15,474 nt of DNA from UBA5216 sp963924885 (GTDB lineage: Bacteria; Pseudomonadota; Gammaproteobacteria; Burkholderiales; SG8-41), in NCBI GenBank assembly GCA_963924885.1, contig CAWUUY010000346.1, forward strand, positions 1-15,474, read 5' to 3'. Under the pieces are notes generated by a model, which saw only the letters and a program-made list of their open reading frames with translations, had not been told where the DNA came from and did not search any database. The first letter of the stretch is position 1. Each line of letters opens with the position of its first letter. Shown one piece after another: positions 7,208-14,509 of this stretch. The translations under genes and the position numbers were made by a program.

Positions 7208-7236
7208 AACGCGGAGTTCACGACGCGAACGCGGAG
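7208..7236 (+). repeat. two direct copies of AACGCGGAG, 20-nt period
   Basis: AACGCGGAG occurs at 7208-7216 and 7228-7236, each preceded by a CGCG- or GCGC-type run. The spacing of 20 nt is about two helical turns. It lies about 160 bp upstream of the first PQQ dehydrogenase gene; a role as an activator site is only a possibility. Confidence 0.4.
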
Positions 7237-7287
7237 AATGGGGCGGGTCGCGGATGCTGCGCCACAGCATTCACACAAGCGGTTGAA

Positions 7288-7315
7288 ATAATTCTGAATA
7301 TTGCCGGTTGCTCAA
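7288..7315 (-). promoter_or_regulatory. possible sigma70-like promoter for the PQQ dehydrogenase operon
   Basis: On the minus strand, TTGAGC (7310-7315) and AATTAT (7288-7293) are separated by 16 nt in a locally AT-rich patch. This would leave a leader of over 200 nt before dehydrogenase 3. The match is weak and judged by eye. Confidence 0.22.
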
Positions 7316-7361
7316 TTGCGGATGCGGCAACCCGCCCGCGTGCGCCAGTGCGCCCGTGCAC

Positions 7362-8333
7362 CTACTCCGGCTTAACGCCCGCCGCGGCAAACACCTTGCG
7401 CCGCGTGACGATTTCCTCTCGCACCAGTTTGTCGAACGCTTCCGGCGTACTGGCCTTGGCGGTAGCGCCCTGATGCAATATTTTGTCGCGCACGTCGGTG
7501 GTTTCGAGGATGCGCACGACTTCCTTGTTCAGTTTGGCGATCACCGTGCGCGGTGTTTTCGACGGCGCAAAAATGCCGAACCAGCCGTCGTATTCAAAAC
7601 CGGGAATCGCGGCTTCCGCGATGGTGGGCACGTCAGGCAGCATCGGCACGCGTTGCGCCGTGGTCACCCCCAGCGCGAGCAGCCGGCCGCTTTTAATCAA
7701 AGAAATCGTCGGCAGCAGCGGCGTGACAAAATAATGAATGCGCCCGGTCATGGTGTCGTTCACCGCCTCCGGCACGCCTTTATACGGCACGTGTACGGCG
7801 CTAATGTTCGCCGCCATGTTGAACAGTTCCGAGCCGTAATGCGTGCCGCTGCCGATGCCGGAGGAGGCAAAATTAAATTGTTTGGGCTTTTGCCGCGCCA
7901 TCCCGATCAGTTCCTTCAGCGTTTTCGCGCCCAACCCCGGCGATACCACCACCACCAGCGCGGTCGCCGCCACCTGACTGACACCGGAAAAATCCTTGAC
8001 CGAATCGTAAGGCAGCTTGTCGTACAGCGGGGCACTGCCGGCGAACGCAGATGAGGTCAGCATCAGCGTATGCCCATCGGGCGTGGCGACGGCCACAATG
8101 CCGCCGGCCACCGTGCCGCCCGCGCTGGAACGATTGTCCACCACTACCTGCTGGCCCCATGCTTCGTAGAGTTTGGGGCCGATGAAACGCGCGAGGATGT
8201 CGCTTGCGCTGCCCGCCGAAAACGGCACGACGATACGTATGGGCTTGGATGGATACGATTGTGAAGATTGCGAAAATGCCGGCGCCGCCGCCATCAACAG
8301 CGGCACCGCCAGCTGCAAACGCAAAAGGGACAC
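7362..8333 (-). CDS. Bug/TctC-family tripartite tricarboxylate receptor 1
   Basis: A periplasmic solute-binding protein of 323 residues. A GTG start at 8331-8333 gives the signal peptide MSLLRLQLAVPLLMAAAPAFSQ, followed by the family opening YPSKPIRIVVPFSAGSASD. Other Bug markers are VVVDNRSSAGGTVAG, LPYDSVKDF, HVPYKGVPEAVND and LPDVPTIAEA. Bug receptors bind small carboxylic or dicarboxylic acids between two lobes and usually serve a TctAB permease; none is encoded here, as is common for the many orphan Bug genes of Burkholderiales. The GTG lies 6 bp after the stop of the FAH-fold enzyme gene on the same strand, so the two are almost certainly co-transcribed. This suggests the receptor binds the acid, or a relative of it, that the enzyme acts on (inference). 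Confidence 0.95.
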   Translation of the reverse strand: MSLLRLQLAVPLLMAAAPAFSQSSQSYPSKPIRIVVPFSAGSASDILARFIGPKLYEAWGQQVVVDNRSSAGGTVAGGIVAVATPDGHTLMLTSSAFAGSAPLYDKLPYDSVKDFSGVSQVAATALVVVVSPGLGAKTLKELIGMARQKPKQFNFASSGIGSGTHYGSELFNMAANISAVHVPYKGVPEAVNDTMTGRIHYFVTPLLPTISLIKSGRLLALGVTTAQRVPMLPDVPTIAEAAIPGFEYDGWFGIFAPSKTPRTVIAKLNKEVVRILETTDVRDKILHQGATAKASTPEAFDKLVREEIVTRRKVFAAAGVKPE

Positions 8334-8339
8334 TCGCCG

Positions 8340-9284
8340 TTATCCAGCAGCGCCGGGCTTGGCGTACTTGCCCGTCAACTGTGGTGTCATGCCCTTGAGA
8401 CCCTTTTCCATGCGATCCAGACGCGTCTCGCGCGACCAGGTGCGATTGAGGTCGTCCTTCACCGTCACCACCAGACGGCCCAGGCCCTCGACTTCCAGTT
8501 CAATTTTGTCGCCGCCCTGAAACGCCGACAGGCCGCGGTGATTGGTGCCGGTGGCGAGAATGTCGCCCGGCTCCAGATCGTGTATCCCTGATATCCACTC
8601 GATGCAGCGCGGAATTTTGTGCGCCATGTCGTCGGTGTTGTAGTCCTGCTTGATCTGGCCGTTGACCCACAATTGCACGCGCAGCTTTTGCGGATCCTTG
8701 ATCTCGTCCGCGGTGACGATATACGGTCCGATCGGTGCGAAAGTATCGCGCGACTTCACCTGGTAGAACGAGTTGCCGAGCCGGGTGGCTTCGCGCGCGG
8801 AGCCGTCGATAAAGTTGGTATAGCCGAAGATATGGCTCATCGCATCCGCGGCGCGGACGTTCTTCGCGCGCTTGCCGATCACCAGCGCCAGTTCAGCTTC
8901 GCCCTCGAAGATCGACAGCGGAATGTCCGGCATCACCATGGCGTCGCCATGGCCGACGATGCAGCCCGGCGATTTGTGGAACGCATTGATTTCGGCGGGC
9001 TTGGGCAGCGTGCCGTTTTCCATGTAATTCACCGCCATGCAATCGACGTTGACGGGCTTGGGCAGCGGCGGACGGATTTTCACCTGCGCCACCGGCAAGC
9101 CCTTGCCCGAATTCGCCGCGCTTTCAATGCGCCCGCGCACACTGGCCCATTGCTCGATCACGCCGATGATGAGATTGCCGGGGTTGGTATGCGGCACCAC
9201 GTTCTGCACCGCCGCCGTCACATCCACTACATCCGTACCTTTGAGCACGCCCAGACGAAAATCGTTGAAATACATGAGCTTCAT
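8340..9284 (-). CDS. fumarylacetoacetate hydrolase (FAH) fold family protein
   Basis: A 314-residue cytoplasmic enzyme of the FAH superfamily, which cleaves C-C bonds of, or decarboxylates or hydrates, beta-diketo and 2-oxo acids using a Mg or Mn ion. The metal site is visible: Glu129 and Glu131 in GEAELALVIGK and Asp160 in FGYTNFIDGSARE, with Lys177 in the KSRDTFAPIGP motif and the GDILATGTNHRG block at 240-251 near the active site. The N-terminal 75 residues are the small domain common to longer members. The last 30 residues or so are a basic tail beyond the usual fold end. The ATG has a strong AAGGAGAGGTG ribosome site upstream. It leads a two-gene operon with a Bug receptor and is divergent from the second Bug gene at 9527. 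The exact substrate is not deducible; acylpyruvate or a ring-cleavage product is typical of the family. Confidence 0.93.
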   Translation of the reverse strand: MKLMYFNDFRLGVLKGTDVVDVTAAVQNVVPHTNPGNLIIGVIEQWASVRGRIESAANSGKGLPVAQVKIRPPLPKPVNVDCMAVNYMENGTLPKPAEINAFHKSPGCIVGHGDAMVMPDIPLSIFEGEAELALVIGKRAKNVRAADAMSHIFGYTNFIDGSAREATRLGNSFYQVKSRDTFAPIGPYIVTADEIKDPQKLRVQLWVNGQIKQDYNTDDMAHKIPRCIEWISGIHDLEPGDILATGTNHRGLSAFQGGDKIELEVEGLGRLVVTVKDDLNRTWSRETRLDRMEKGLKGMTPQLTGKYAKPGAAG

Positions 9285-9526
9285 GGTGTCACCTCTCCTT
9301 TGGTTGAGCAGCGGATAGACTAACTATTTGTTTTAATTGATATTTTTATTGCGTGCCGAACCCGAGTCGCACGACGCGGAACATCACCCGACACCGTGAT
9401 GCCATGCACCGCATATTAGTCCAAGCGCCATGCCCCCGCAAACCGGCATAGGCCGCCACGCACGTCACCATTAAGGAAGCGTCCGACGTAAAATCGGTTG
9501 CACTGACACTGGCGAGGAGAATTTTC
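9285..9526. promoter_or_regulatory. divergent intergenic region between the FAH and Bug 2 operons
   Basis: The 242-bp gap serves both the minus-strand FAH-Bug operon and the plus-strand Bug-amidohydrolase-barrel operon. It has an AT-rich stretch at about 9320-9352 near the FAH side, a TAAAAT (9489-9494) 32 nt before the Bug 2 ATG that could be a -10 box without a clear -35, and a dyad at 9382-9401. No regulator gene is adjacent. Confidence 0.5.
9382..9401. promoter_or_regulatory. possible operator: CATCAC-N8-GTGATG dyad
   Basis: The half-sites CATCAC (9382-9387) and GTGATG (9396-9401) are exact complements separated by 8 nt, in the middle of the divergent intergenic region. The geometry suits a dimeric regulator, but six-base arms can arise by chance. 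Confidence 0.3.
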
Positions 9527-10501
9527 ATGCAAATCACACGCTCAACGTACTCTGTTTGCGCACTGGCCTCCGTGTTGGCGTGCGCCGCTGGCGCGGCTCA
9601 CGCGCAGTGGCAACCCACGCGCCCGGTGCAACTCATCGTGCCCAACCCGCCCGGCGGCGGGCCGGATTTTATTGCGCGACTGCTGGCGCCGCGGCTCTCG
9701 GAAGCGATTAAACAAAACGTGCTGGTGGATAATCGCTCCAGCAACAACGGCATCGTCGGCGCCGAAGCCGCCGCGCGCGGCGCGCCCGATGGCTCGTCGA
9801 TGATTATCGGCAACTCCGGCACCCACGCGATCAACGCCACGCTCTACCGCAAGCTGCCGTACGACCCGGTGCGTGATTTTCTGCCGTTGAGCGAGATCGC
9901 CTCGCCCGCGCTGGTGCTGGTGACGCACCCGTCGGTGCCTGCGCGCAACCTGAAGGAATTGATCGCGCTGGCGCGTAAATCGCCAGGCAAACTCAACATC
10001 GCCATCGCCGGCGCCACCGGCGAAATCGCCGGCAACGCGATGATGCTCGCCACCGGCATCAATATGAAAAACATACCGTACAAGGGCGGCGCCCCCGCCA
10101 CCATCGCCATCCTCTCCGGCGAATCCGACATGACCTTTACCAACTACGTCGCCGTCGCCAAACACATCGACGCCGGCAAGCTGCGCATCCTTGGCATCAC
10201 CAGCGCCAGGCGCAGCCCGCACGTGCCCAACGTGCCCACCATCGCCGAAGGCGGGCTCGAAGGTTACGCCGTCGAAATGTGGTACGGCCTGTTTGTGCCG
10301 GCCAAAACCCCGCCCGCCACGGCGCAAGCGGTGTACCGCGAAACTTCGCGCATCATTGCATTGCCGGAAGTGCGCGAAAGACTCGAAGCCACCGGCCACA
10401 CCATCACCAACAGCTCGCCGGACGTATTCGCAGAAAAAGTAAAACTGGAGGTGGAGAAGTTCCGCAAGATTATTATGGCTTCCAAGATGCAGCAGGATTG
10501 A
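9527..10501 (+). CDS. Bug/TctC-family tripartite tricarboxylate receptor 2
   Basis: A 324-residue periplasmic receptor with a signal peptide MQITRSTYSV...GAAHAQ and cleavage likely after AHA. The family landmarks are WQPTRPVQLIVPNPPGGGPD, VLVDNRSSNNGIVGAE, LPYDPVRDFLPLSE, NIPYKGGAPATIAIL and VPNVPTIAEGG. GAGGAGA lies 6 nt before the ATG, so the start is secure. It opens a plus-strand operon: the amidohydrolase gene begins 36 bp after its stop. The substrate is probably a carboxylic acid related to the amidohydrolase reaction (inference). The sequence is as divergent from the other Bug proteins of the window as usual paralogues are, so a recent duplication is unlikely. Confidence 0.95.
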   Translation: MQITRSTYSVCALASVLACAAGAAHAQWQPTRPVQLIVPNPPGGGPDFIARLLAPRLSEAIKQNVLVDNRSSNNGIVGAEAAARGAPDGSSMIIGNSGTHAINATLYRKLPYDPVRDFLPLSEIASPALVLVTHPSVPARNLKELIALARKSPGKLNIAIAGATGEIAGNAMMLATGINMKNIPYKGGAPATIAILSGESDMTFTNYVAVAKHIDAGKLRILGITSARRSPHVPNVPTIAEGGLEGYAVEMWYGLFVPAKTPPATAQAVYRETSRIIALPEVRERLEATGHTITNSSPDVFAEKVKLEVEKFRKIIMASKMQQD

Positions 10502-10537
10502 ATGTAGTCGGGAAAATTATCCTCAACAAGGAAAAGC

Positions 10538-11527
10538 ATGCTCAAACTAGACACCCACGCCCACTGGTTCCCCCAGGAATGGGTTGAGACCATCGAACGC
10601 GAAGGCCCGAAGCACGGTGTGGACATCACCCGCAACGAGCAGGGCCGCGCCGTCGTGTCGATGCCTGGCATCCGCCTGCGCCCCAACTTCACGCCGCCGT
10701 ACATCGACATCCCCACTCGGCTAAAAATGATGGACGAGGCGCGCGTTGACATGCATGCGCTGTCGCTCACCAGCCCGATGGTGCACTGGGCGCCGCCGGA
10801 GTTCGGCCTGAAACTCGCACAAGTGTTCAACGATGCCTGCGCGCGGGTGCATGCGCAGTACCCGCAGCGCTTCATCGGCATGGCGACACTGCCCATGCAG
10901 GCGCCCGCGCTCGCCGCGGAAGAAGTCAAGCGCGTGGCGAAGCTTCCCGGCATACGCGGCGTCTACCTCCCCACGCACGTCGGCGGCAAGAACCTCGAAG
11001 AAAAAGAATTCTGGCCGGTGTACGAGCAATGCGAAAAGTTCGAACTGCCGATTTTTCTGCACCCGGTTTCGCCCGTGGGCAAGGAGCGCATGACCAAGTA
11101 TCACCTCGGCAACTTCCTCGGCAATCCGTACGAGAGCGGCATCGCCGCCGCATCACTGGTATTCGGCGGTGTGATGGATGCCTTTCCCAAACTCGACGTG
11201 ATGCTGCCCCATGCCGGCGGCACGTTTCCGTGGCTGATCGGCCGCATGGATCACGGCACCACAGTGCGCGCCGAATGCAAGCACATGACCAAACCGCCGT
11301 CGTCGTATCTCAGGCGTTTTCATTACGACACCATCACGCACAGCGACCAGATATTGATGAACCTGATCCAGTTGGTCGGCGTTGATCGCGTGGTGATGGG
11401 CAGCGATTGCCCGGCGGACATGAGCTACACGCGGCCGGTGGATGTGGTGGAGCGGTTAAAGGATTTGTCGTCCGGCGAGCGCGATGCGATTGTCGGGGGC
11501 AATGCGGCGAAACTGTTGAAGATATGA
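10538..11527 (+). CDS. amidohydrolase 2 family protein, ACMSD-like decarboxylase or hydrolase
   Basis: A 329-residue TIM-barrel metalloenzyme of the amidohydrolase-2 group that includes 2-amino-3-carboxymuconate-6-semialdehyde decarboxylase (ACMSD), gamma-resorcylate decarboxylase and related enzymes. The metal ligands are His7 and His9 (DTHAHWF), His175 (IFLHPVSP) and Asp290 (MGSDCPADM), with His225 (LPHAGGTFP) in the place of the catalytic His. This spacing is within a few residues of Pseudomonas ACMSD (His9, His11, His177, His228, Asp294). Arg46 or Arg48 in GIRLRPNF may match the substrate-carboxylate Arg of ACMSD. AAGGA sits 5 nt before the ATG. There is no signal peptide, so it is cytoplasmic. 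It follows a Bug receptor gene by 36 bp and precedes the barrel gene by 7 bp. Decarboxylation of an aromatic or muconate-type acid is the best guess; the true substrate is open. Confidence 0.93.
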   Translation: MLKLDTHAHWFPQEWVETIEREGPKHGVDITRNEQGRAVVSMPGIRLRPNFTPPYIDIPTRLKMMDEARVDMHALSLTSPMVHWAPPEFGLKLAQVFNDACARVHAQYPQRFIGMATLPMQAPALAAEEVKRVAKLPGIRGVYLPTHVGGKNLEEKEFWPVYEQCEKFELPIFLHPVSPVGKERMTKYHLGNFLGNPYESGIAAASLVFGGVMDAFPKLDVMLPHAGGTFPWLIGRMDHGTTVRAECKHMTKPPSSYLRRFHYDTITHSDQILMNLIQLVGVDRVVMGSDCPADMSYTRPVDVVERLKDLSSGERDAIVGGNAAKLLKI

Positions 11528-11534
11528 TGCGCCG

Positions 11535-12329
11535 ATGAGCAAAACCAAGCGGCGACTGGTGATGATTGCGCGTTGCGCGATCGTCGCCAGCTTGTTTGCT
11601 ATTGCTTTTCCTTCCCTCGCGGCAGACCTCAGCGGCCCAGCCAAAGACGAGAGCAATGCTGCATCGGAAAAGCAGGAAGCTATCGCACTGAAATTCACCC
11701 CGACCTATTACCACAGCTCTGCGGAAAACCCCGCGTGGGATATCAACCTGCGTGGCAGCCTCGGCACGCACAATGCGTGGGTGGGCTATTACCGGCAACG
11801 CGAAAATTTCCGGCAATTGCGTTTGGGTTATGACACCACCTGGGATATACCGTTCGGCAAACTCATGCCTTCCGTGCAGTACGCCTCGCACGGATTTGTG
11901 GGCGGCAGCCTCAATGCCGAAATCGGCGAGCGCTATTTCGCCTTACTCGGATTCGGACGCACCAATCTCAAGCCTTACTTCAATCTCAACTTCGATCCGA
12001 ACGACGCAAAAATGTTAGGCGTGGGCACGCGCGCGCTGCCGCGCACCACGCTGTCGCTGTTCCAAATCAGGGATGACCGGTTGCATACTGGCCAGCGCAT
12101 TACGCATCTGGTCACGCGCTACAAACCCGATGACAAAACGCGCTGGACCGTGGATATTTTCCGCAAGAGCGGCCGCGGAGATGCGGACCCGTCCAGTGAA
12201 ATCCTTCGCGGTACCGGCGCCGCCGTCACCTACGATTTCGAACCGTACTTCGTGCGCTTTGCCAGCGATCCTTACGTCAACTTCACCAACAATCACATGG
12301 TAAGAGTGGCAATGGGGATACGTTTCTAG
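11535..12329 (+). CDS. small outer-membrane beta-barrel protein, function unknown
   Basis: A 264-residue protein with a signal peptide MSKTKRRLVM...FPSLAADL and a mature part rich in alternating aromatic and polar stretches such as LRGSLGTHNAWVGYYRQ, FRQLRLGYDTTWDI, RYFALLGFGRTN and KTRWTVDIFRK. It ends VRVAMGIRF, and a terminal Phe is the usual C-terminal signal of outer-membrane barrels for BamA. From length, a barrel of about 10-12 strands is likely. I do not recognise a named family. It begins 7 bp after the amidohydrolase stop, so it is translated from the same mRNA, and may be an outer-membrane channel or sensor for the acid taken up by the Bug receptor (inference). Its stop is 2 bp from the stop of the convergent SnoaL-like gene. 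Confidence 0.85.
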   Translation: MSKTKRRLVMIARCAIVASLFAIAFPSLAADLSGPAKDESNAASEKQEAIALKFTPTYYHSSAENPAWDINLRGSLGTHNAWVGYYRQRENFRQLRLGYDTTWDIPFGKLMPSVQYASHGFVGGSLNAEIGERYFALLGFGRTNLKPYFNLNFDPNDAKMLGVGTRALPRTTLSLFQIRDDRLHTGQRITHLVTRYKPDDKTRWTVDIFRKSGRGDADPSSEILRGTGAAVTYDFEPYFVRFASDPYVNFTNNHMVRVAMGIRF

Positions 12330-12331
12330 CG

Positions 12332-12778
12332 CTACGGTAGCTGCACCAACCCCAACTGCAACACCATCCCCATATCATCCCTCACCGCCGCGTGGGCCGC
12401 AATCAAGCCGTCGCGCACACGAAAGCTGTGAAACTGAATTACTTTCACTGGTTTGCCGGTGGGCGCAACACCGTTCAGCATGCCGCTGAACGCATCGGAA
12501 ATTTTGGGTTGGCCGTGATGGGTGCCGGTCATCGTCACCTTGCATACCACGCGATCGCCTTCCGCCGTGCTTTCCTCGATGTGGTAATGAAAATCCGGGA
12601 ACACCGCGTAGAGTGTTTCAAATACCGCCTTCATACCCGCGCGGCCGAAGGTGCGCAGATGATTCGACGCATCCTCGGTGTAAAACGCCGCAGCGGCAGA
12701 GGCGTCCTGCCGATTATGACCCTCAATCATCAGGCGTTGAATCAACCGCTTGTTTTCTTCAAGCGACATCTCAGCCAT
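12332..12778 (-). CDS. SnoaL-like / NTF2-fold polyketide-cyclase-type protein
   Basis: A 148-residue single-domain protein of the NTF2-like superfamily, SnoaL or ester-cyclase type. Typical features are the leading helix ENKRLIQRLMIEGHNRQD, the AAFYTEDASNH block, AVFPDFHYHIEE, and the paired strands DRVVCKVTMTGTHHG and KVIQFHSFRVRDGLIAAHAAVRDD. The fold forms a cone-shaped pocket used for cyclases, isomerases, hydratases or binding alone, so the reaction cannot be told. The ATG at 12776-12778 overlaps the 3' end of the GST-like gene by 8 bp; a second in-frame ATG at 12767-12769 is also possible. The overlap implies coupled translation. It is the last gene of the minus-strand operon at the right end of the window. 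Confidence 0.88.
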   Translation of the reverse strand: MAEMSLEENKRLIQRLMIEGHNRQDASAAAAFYTEDASNHLRTFGRAGMKAVFETLYAVFPDFHYHIEESTAEGDRVVCKVTMTGTHHGQPKISDAFSGMLNGVAPTGKPVKVIQFHSFRVRDGLIAAHAAVRDDMGMVLQLGLVQLP

Positions 12779-13493
12779 CCAGTTCGGGGTAGTGCCGCAT
12801 CAAATCATGCGTGTTGAACGGCAGTCGCGCTGCTGACGCGAGATACTTTGCGATACGTGGGCGTGAGGCAATCGTGTCATGCAACGCCGTCAAGCTCGGA
12901 ATCTTCGCCTGCATACCGGATTTCGCTTGCGGAAACGCGTAATTCAGCGATGCCATCACCTGAAACATCGACAGATCCACATACGACAGCGATTTACCGA
13001 GCATGAACCGACCGCCACTGCGTGCCAAAACCGTCTCGAAGTAATTCGTAAACTTGGTGAGTCGCTCGGCCTTGAAATGCCCGCTGCGACGTAACGCTTC
13101 GGGTTTCTGGTCTTCGTAATACAGGCTGTTCGCAATCGGATGGTGCACGTCGTGCGCTTCGCGCACGAAATCGGTGATTGTCAGTTGCAGGCCGTGCGCG
13201 TAGATACGCATCGCCTCAGCCTTGGGCACGAGATTCAGACGCGGGCCGAGATACTGCAAAATGTTCGCCGTGTGTGACACGATCAGCTTGCCGGCTTTCA
13301 ACAGCGGCGGCGCGAAGGGCGGGCGCGTATTCGATGCGTCCTGCAACATCTTGGCAACGGCGGGGCGCCCGCCGCCTTCGCTCTCCGGCAGGCGCGCGAC
13401 ATCGACATAGTTCGCCTCGCCTTCTTCGAGCGCGAGACGCACGTATTCGCCGCGTCCTTGTATGTGGGGCCAGTAATACAGTTCGTATTTCAT
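12771..13493 (-). CDS. glutathione S-transferase-like protein
   Basis: A 240-residue cytoplasmic protein with an N-terminal thioredoxin-like domain (about 1-85) and an all-helical C-terminal domain. The start KYELYYWPHIQGRGEYVRLALEE resembles alpha/pi/sigma-type GSTs, where a Tyr near residue 7 activates glutathione; Tyr6 or Tyr7 is present. The cis-Pro loop region appears as PPFAPPLLKAGKLIVSHTANILQYLG, with Ser-His in place of the usual Glu-Ser that holds the glutamyl part of glutathione, so glutathione binding may be altered. The C-terminal GGRFMLGKSLSYVDLSMFQV block holds the conserved N-capping Asp. It starts 6 bp after the stop of Bug receptor 3 and overlaps the SnoaL-like gene. A role in opening, isomerising or dehalogenating an imported acid is possible, but is inference. 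Confidence 0.92.
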   Translation of the reverse strand: MKYELYYWPHIQGRGEYVRLALEEGEANYVDVARLPESEGGGRPAVAKMLQDASNTRPPFAPPLLKAGKLIVSHTANILQYLGPRLNLVPKAEAMRIYAHGLQLTITDFVREAHDVHHPIANSLYYEDQKPEALRRSGHFKAERLTKFTNYFETVLARSGGRFMLGKSLSYVDLSMFQVMASLNYAFPQAKSGMQAKIPSLTALHDTIASRPRIAKYLASAARLPFNTHDLMRHYPELDG

Positions 13494-13499
13494 ACTTTG

Positions 13500-14498
13500 C
13501 TACTCCGGATTGATGCCGGCCTCTTTCACCACTTTCGCCCAGCGCGGAATTTCCGCATTGACGAAGGCGGTGAACGGCTCCACGCCGCTGGCCACCACGA
13601 AATAACCCTGGCTCGCAAGCCGATCACGCACGTCGGGCGGATTGAGTCCCGCCACCGCTTCCGCATTGAGCCTGGCCACAATGTCGCGCGGGGTTGCCGC
13701 CGGCGCGAAAAATCCAAACCACGTCGCCGCTTCGTAACCGGGAAGTCCCGATTCCGCAATGGTGGGCACTTCCGGCAAGGAGGGAACTCGCTGCGCATTG
13801 GTCACCGCCAGCACGCGCAGCCGCCCGCCGCGCACTTGCGGCAGCGACACCGGCATGTTGGAGAACATCAGCATCACCTGCCCGCCCATCACGTCGACTA
13901 TCGCCGGGCCTTCGCCCTTGTAGGGAATCAGCCGCATGTCGATTTTCGCCATGATCTTGAACAGCTCGGCGGCCATGTGGATGGTCGCGCCCGGCGCGGC
14001 GCCGAAGGTCAGTTCACCGGGCTTGATTCTGGCGAGCCTAATTAACTCGGCTGCCGTTTTCACCGGCAATTGCGGACGCACCAGCAGCATCGGCGACTTG
14101 GCGATCTCGGTGATCGGCGCGAAGTCGCGCGCGGGGTTGTAGTTCGCCTTGTAAATCGCCGGCACCACGGCCTGCGTGGTTTGCGATCCCACCAGCTTAG
14201 TGTAACCATCGGGCACGGCTTTCGCTACGAACTCGGTGCCGATCATACCGCTCGCGCCGGAACGATTTTCGACGATGAAGGATTGCCCCACGCGTGCGGT
14301 GAGCGCCTGCGCGAGGATACGCGCCGTGACATCAACGCCGCCGCCTGCGGGAAACGGCACCACCATACGCACGGGTTTGGCCGGGTACGCCTGTCCTGAG
14401 CCTGTCGAAGTGGGTTGCGCACCGCAGACGAGCGAAAGCCCCAGCATCCCCATACCCGAAACAATCGTAAATATTTGTTTTATAACGGTTTTATTCAT
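13500..14498 (-). CDS. Bug/TctC-family tripartite tricarboxylate receptor 3
   Basis: A periplasmic receptor of 332 residues. I chose the ATG at 14496-14498 because a GGAGGAGG ribosome site lies directly before it; the ATG at 14513 would place that site inside the gene and overlap the upstream gene. The signal peptide MNKTVIKQIFT...LVCGA is followed by QPTSTGSGQAYPAKPVRMVVPFPAGGGVD. Family blocks are FIVENRSGASGMIGTE, YNPARDFAPITE, LIPYKGEGPAIVD and LPEVPTIAESG. A short dispersed repeat (14395-14410) encodes TSTGSG between the cleavage site and the first strand, an insertion other Bug proteins here lack. The gene is 11 bp after Bug 4 and 6 bp before the GST-like gene, so all four minus-strand genes form one operon. 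Two consecutive Bug genes may bind related acids. Confidence 0.95.
   Translation of the reverse strand: MNKTVIKQIFTIVSGMGMLGLSLVCGAQPTSTGSGQAYPAKPVRMVVPFPAGGGVDVTARILAQALTARVGQSFIVENRSGASGMIGTEFVAKAVPDGYTKLVGSQTTQAVVPAIYKANYNPARDFAPITEIAKSPMLLVRPQLPVKTAAELIRLARIKPGELTFGAAPGATIHMAAELFKIMAKIDMRLIPYKGEGPAIVDVMGGQVMLMFSNMPVSLPQVRGGRLRVLAVTNAQRVPSLPEVPTIAESGLPGYEAATWFGFFAPAATPRDIVARLNAEAVAGLNPPDVRDRLASQGYFVVASGVEPFTAFVNAEIPRWAKVVKEAGINPE
14395..14410. repeat. copy of a widespread dispersed repeat (CCTGAGCCTGTCGAAG core)
   Basis: The core CCTGAGCCTGTCGAAG is a short repeat found scattered in many bacterial genomes, where its translation is seen as PEPVE or RQAQDR. Those two translations occur here in the two non-coding frames. 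In the frame of the Bug gene it reads TSTGSG and is tolerated as a flexible insert at the mature N-terminus. Confidence 0.6.
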
Positions 14499-14500
14499 AC

Positions 14501-14508
14501 CCTCCTCC
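14501..14508 (-). promoter_or_regulatory. ribosome binding site setting the start of Bug receptor 3
   Basis: GGAGGAGG on the minus strand ends 2 nt before the ATG at 14496-14498 and begins 1 nt after the TGA of the upstream Bug gene. It decides for the internal ATG over the one at 14513. Confidence 0.75.
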
Positions 14509-14509
14509 G

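Larger units (their letters stand above)
7053..7361. other. 309-bp intergenic region upstream of the PQQ dehydrogenase operon
   Basis: It lies between the stop of the Bug receptor gene (7362) and the start of dehydrogenase 3, so it should hold the operon promoter and any terminator of the FAH-Bug transcript. I see a weak sigma70-like match, a 20-nt-period direct repeat of AACGCGGAG and no convincing intrinsic terminator. No coding frame with a recognisable product is present. Confidence 0.6.

Noticed and set aside
7320..7361. Possible intrinsic terminator after Bug receptor 1
   Set aside because: There are repeated GTGCGC-type bits but no stable stem with a following U-run on the minus strand.
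9346..9537. Minus-strand 63-codon frame in the divergent intergenic region
   Set aside because: No recognisable family; it overlaps the Bug 2 start and ribosome site, and has no ribosome site of its own that I can see.
12318..12345. Possible bidirectional terminator between the convergent barrel and SnoaL-like genes
   Set aside because: Only a GCTAC / GTAGC stem with no usable loop and no T-tract is present, so no terminator is claimed.
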